A stretch of 64,000 nucleotides of DNA from UBA6814 sp040753075 (GTDB lineage Bacteria; Desulfobacterota; Desulfovibrionia; Desulfovibrionales; Desulfovibrionaceae): contig JBFMHA010000005.1 in NCBI GenBank assembly GCA_040753075.1, forward strand, positions 1 through 64,000, given 5' to 3'. The translations under genes and the position numbers were made by a program. This document shows positions 62,046-64,000 of the stretch, piece by piece. The stretch's first letter is position 1; each line of letters opens with the position of its first letter. The notes below the pieces were generated by a model. It ran no database searches. It was not told the origin of the DNA and was given only the letters and a program-made list of their open reading frames with translations.

Positions 62046-64000
62046 TTATTCCCGCTTTCCCCGCGCCGGCAGCCGGAAGGCGAACACCGCTCCGCGGCCG
62101 TCCGGGCCGGGTTCGGCCCAGATGGCTCCTCCGTAGTGCTCCACGATCTGCTGGCAGATGGCGAGGCCCAGGCCCGTCCCCTTGGGCTTGTCCCGGTCCC
62201 GGTCTCCGTCGGTCATTTGGTAGAACTTCTGGAAGATGAGCCCGCGCTCGGACTCGGGCACGCCTGGGCCGGTATCCGCCACCCGGACCTCCACCGCGCC
62301 GCCCACGGCCCGGGCCGAAAGCTCCACGGTTCCGGACGGGGTGAACTTCAGGGCGTTGTCCAGCAGGTTCATGACCACCTGCTCCATCCGGTCCCGGTCG
62401 GCGCGCACCCAGGGCAGAGCGTCGGGCAGCGCGGTGCGCAGGGTCAGTTCCGGCCTGGCCGCGAAGGCCCCGGCCACGGCCGTGGCGGAGTGCCTCAGCA
62501 ACTCCGCCAGGTCCAGGTCCTGGTCCCGCCACTGCATGCGGCCGGACTCGATCTTGTTCAGGTCCAGGAGATCCCCCACCAGCCGGGACAGACGCTGTCC
62601 CTCCAGCACGATGATCCCCGCATCCTCCACGATCATTTGGCTCTTGCGGGCCAGGAGGGGGGCGTCCTGGGCCAGGTCCGCGAAATGCCGGAGATGGAGC
62701 TTCTGGATGAGCCGGGCGAAGCCCAGGATGGAGGTGAGCGGGGTGCGCAGCTCATGCGAGGCCGAGGACAGGAAGGCGCTCATCTGGGCGTTGAGTTCGG
62801 TGAGCCGCTGGTTGGCTTCGGTGAGCTCCCGGGTGCGGGCCGCCACCTGGCGCTCCAGGTCGGCGTGGGCGCTGCGCAGGGCGGCCTCGGCCCGCTTGCG
62901 CTCCGAGATGTCCTGGCAGATCACCTGGTGGGCGGGGCGGCCGTTGAACTCGATCATGCGCACCGACACCTCGGCGTCGAAGCGGCCGCCGTCGGCCCGG
63001 ACCATGACCGCCTCGTAGCGGGAGGGCAGCCCGGGCTCGCCCGCCATGCGCCGTCGGGCCAAGTCCTTGATGCGGGGCCGCTCCTCGGGCGGAAAGTGAT
63101 CGAAGGCGTTGCGGCCGAGCAGGGCGTCGGGGGAGGGGCAGCCGAAATCCAGGGCCGCGGCCGGGTTGGCGAAGACCACGAGGTTGTCCTGGAAGATGAC
63201 CAGGCTCAACGGGAGCATCTCCACCAGGGTGCGGTAGCGCTGTTCGTTTTCGGCCAATTCGCGCTCGGCGCGAATGATGTCGGACACGTCGAACACGATG
63301 CCCCGGAGGCCCGCAGGCCGCCCATCCCGGGCGATGACGTGGGAGTAGATGCGTACTGGCGCAACCCGGCCGTCCTTGTGCAGGCAGCGGTATTCCCCGC
63401 CCAGCAGGCCGTCGCCCGCCAGCTGTCGGCCGAGGTTCTCCCGGGCCCGCTCCCGGTCCTCGGCGGCGACCAGATTCAGGATGTACAGCCCGGCCTTCAG
63501 GTCTTCCTGGGTGTAACCGAACATGGTTTCGGCCGTGGCGTTGAGGAAGGTGAAGCGGCCTTCCAGGTCCAGTTCGAACACGGACTGGGGCAGGTGGTCC
63601 ACCAGGTCCCGGAAACGGGCCTCGCTCTCGCGGAGGGCGGCTTCCGCCCTGCGGCGGTCGCCCACCTCCCGGGTGAGCGCCAGGTTGGAGCGGATGAGGT
63701 TGGCGGTGCGCTCCTCCACCCGGGCTTCCAGGGTTTCGTTCACGGCCCGCAGGTTGGCCTCGGCGTTTTTGTGCTCCGCCATGAGGGCCGCCATGAGCAG
63801 GACGGTGGTTCCGGCCAGGTCCATGGCGAGCAAGTGTCCGAGAACCACCGCCTCGGGCTGGCCTGAGCCGAATAACCCGGCTCCCAGGGGGGCGTGGGTC
63901 ATGCCCAGCATGCCGGCCAGCGCGGTGGCCAGCGCGGCGCCCCAGGCCCCGAAGCGGAAGGCGCACCAGACCAGGAAAGGCAGGGGAAGGGCGCCGGCGG
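62046..64000 (-). CDS. MASE1-PAS sensor histidine kinase (5' end outside the window)
   Basis: The frame stays open to the window edge (651 codons visible). The upstream part LVWCAFRFGAWGAALATALAGM matches the end of a MASE1 membrane sensor. Then follow a coiled-coil (NLRAVNETLEARVEERTANL), PAS1 (about LVDHLPQSVFELDLEGRFTF), PAS2 (LVEMLPLSLVIFQDNLVVFA), a coil, HisKA with FLSSASHELRTPLTSILGF, and HATPase with VVMNLLDNALKFTPSG, DTGPGVP and GTGLGLAICQQIV. No regulator gene is adjacent. The true start lies beyond 64000. Confidence 0.92.
   Translation of the reverse strand, partial: AGALPLPFLVWCAFRFGAWGAALATALAGMLGMTHAPLGAGLFGSGQPEAVVLGHLLAMDLAGTTVLLMAALMAEHKNAEANLRAVNETLEARVEERTANLIRSNLALTREVGDRRRAEAALRESEARFRDLVDHLPQSVFELDLEGRFTFLNATAETMFGYTQEDLKAGLYILNLVAAEDRERARENLGRQLAGDGLLGGEYRCLHKDGRVAPVRIYSHVIARDGRPAGLRGIVFDVSDIIRAERELAENEQRYRTLVEMLPLSLVIFQDNLVVFANPAAALDFGCPSPDALLGRNAFDHFPPEERPRIKDLARRRMAGEPGLPSRYEAVMVRADGGRFDAEVSVRMIEFNGRPAHQVICQDISERKRAEAALRSAHADLERQVAARTRELTEANQRLTELNAQMSAFLSSASHELRTPLTSILGFARLIQKLHLRHFADLAQDAPLLARKSQMIVEDAGIIVLEGQRLSRLVGDLLDLNKIESGRMQWRDQDLDLAELLRHSATAVAGAFAARPELTLRTALPDALPWVRADRDRMEQVVMNLLDNALKFTPSGTVELSARAVGGAVEVRVADTGPGVPESERGLIFQKFYQMTDGDRDRDKPKGTGLGLAICQQIVEHYGGAIWAEPGPDGRGAVFAFRLPARGKRE

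Overview
The window looks like the chromosome of a GC-rich, sulfate-reducer-type deltaproteobacterium (Desulfovibrionaceae-like). This is inferred from a periplasmic tetraheme cytochrome c3, a multi-subunit 2-oxoacid:ferredoxin oxidoreductase, a beta-alpha fused ADP-forming CoA ligase, a large NAD-glutamate dehydrogenase, many two-component sensors, and a dispersed palindromic repeat whose ends read TTGAAAAA. No rRNA, CRISPR array or transposase gene was seen. There are two tRNAs (Pro-TGG, Ser-TGA).

Layout. (1) 1-14162: type VI secretion (T6SS) accessory island: VgrG spike, a YwqK/MORN-like repeat protein, a double-SPOR envelope protein, a membrane-anchored coiled-coil protein, the ClpV sheath-recycling ATPase, a small cupin, then on the minus strand a single protein joining TssB-like and TssC-like sheath regions, and two paralogous putative cargo/effector proteins. 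The cargo-sheath unit has been tandemly duplicated and a broken 5' piece of a second sheath gene remains between the paralogs. (2) 14185-25381: housekeeping and metabolism: heptose adenylyltransferase, Cys-cluster protein, lipoprotein, glycogen phosphorylase, DUF429, MarR regulator, MscS channel, NAD-glutamate dehydrogenase and an HPPD-like dioxygenase. (3) 25603-32903: signalling: a PilZ-cNMP-Ser/Thr kinase with a PP2C phosphatase, then a LytTR regulator, LytS/BtsS-like sensor and CstA transporter. (4) 33117-35204: fused SucCD-like ligase. (5) 35205-37440: a sharply AT-rich insert encoding an anti-phage dCTP-deaminase-like protein (AvcD type) and a small downstream protein, with its own strong sigma70 promoter. 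(6) 37454-44461: outer-membrane protein, two tandem periplasmic binding lipoproteins translationally coupled to a histidine kinase, tRNA-Pro, AmrS-type radical SAM enzyme and a small secreted protein. (7) 44552-53960: PurM, a radical SAM/nucleotidyltransferase/FeS cluster led by a 44-aa CXXC micro-protein, the PorDAB operon divergent from cytochrome c3, arsenate reductase, GDSL esterase and an FKBP isomerase. (8) 54108-64000: tRNA-Ser, a BvgS-like hybrid kinase, an intergenic repeat, a glutamate-synthase-domain protein, a NarL-type two-component pair, and a MASE1-PAS histidine kinase cut by the window end.

Most interesting: the fused TssB/TssC-like sheath protein with its duplicated cargo partner and pseudogene scar; the AvcD-like insert with an added N-terminal domain and a small overlapping partner; two solute-binding proteins with no permease but a coupled kinase; the PilZ-cNMP-kinase/phosphatase pair; the CXXC micro-protein; and several perfect inverted repeats near promoters.
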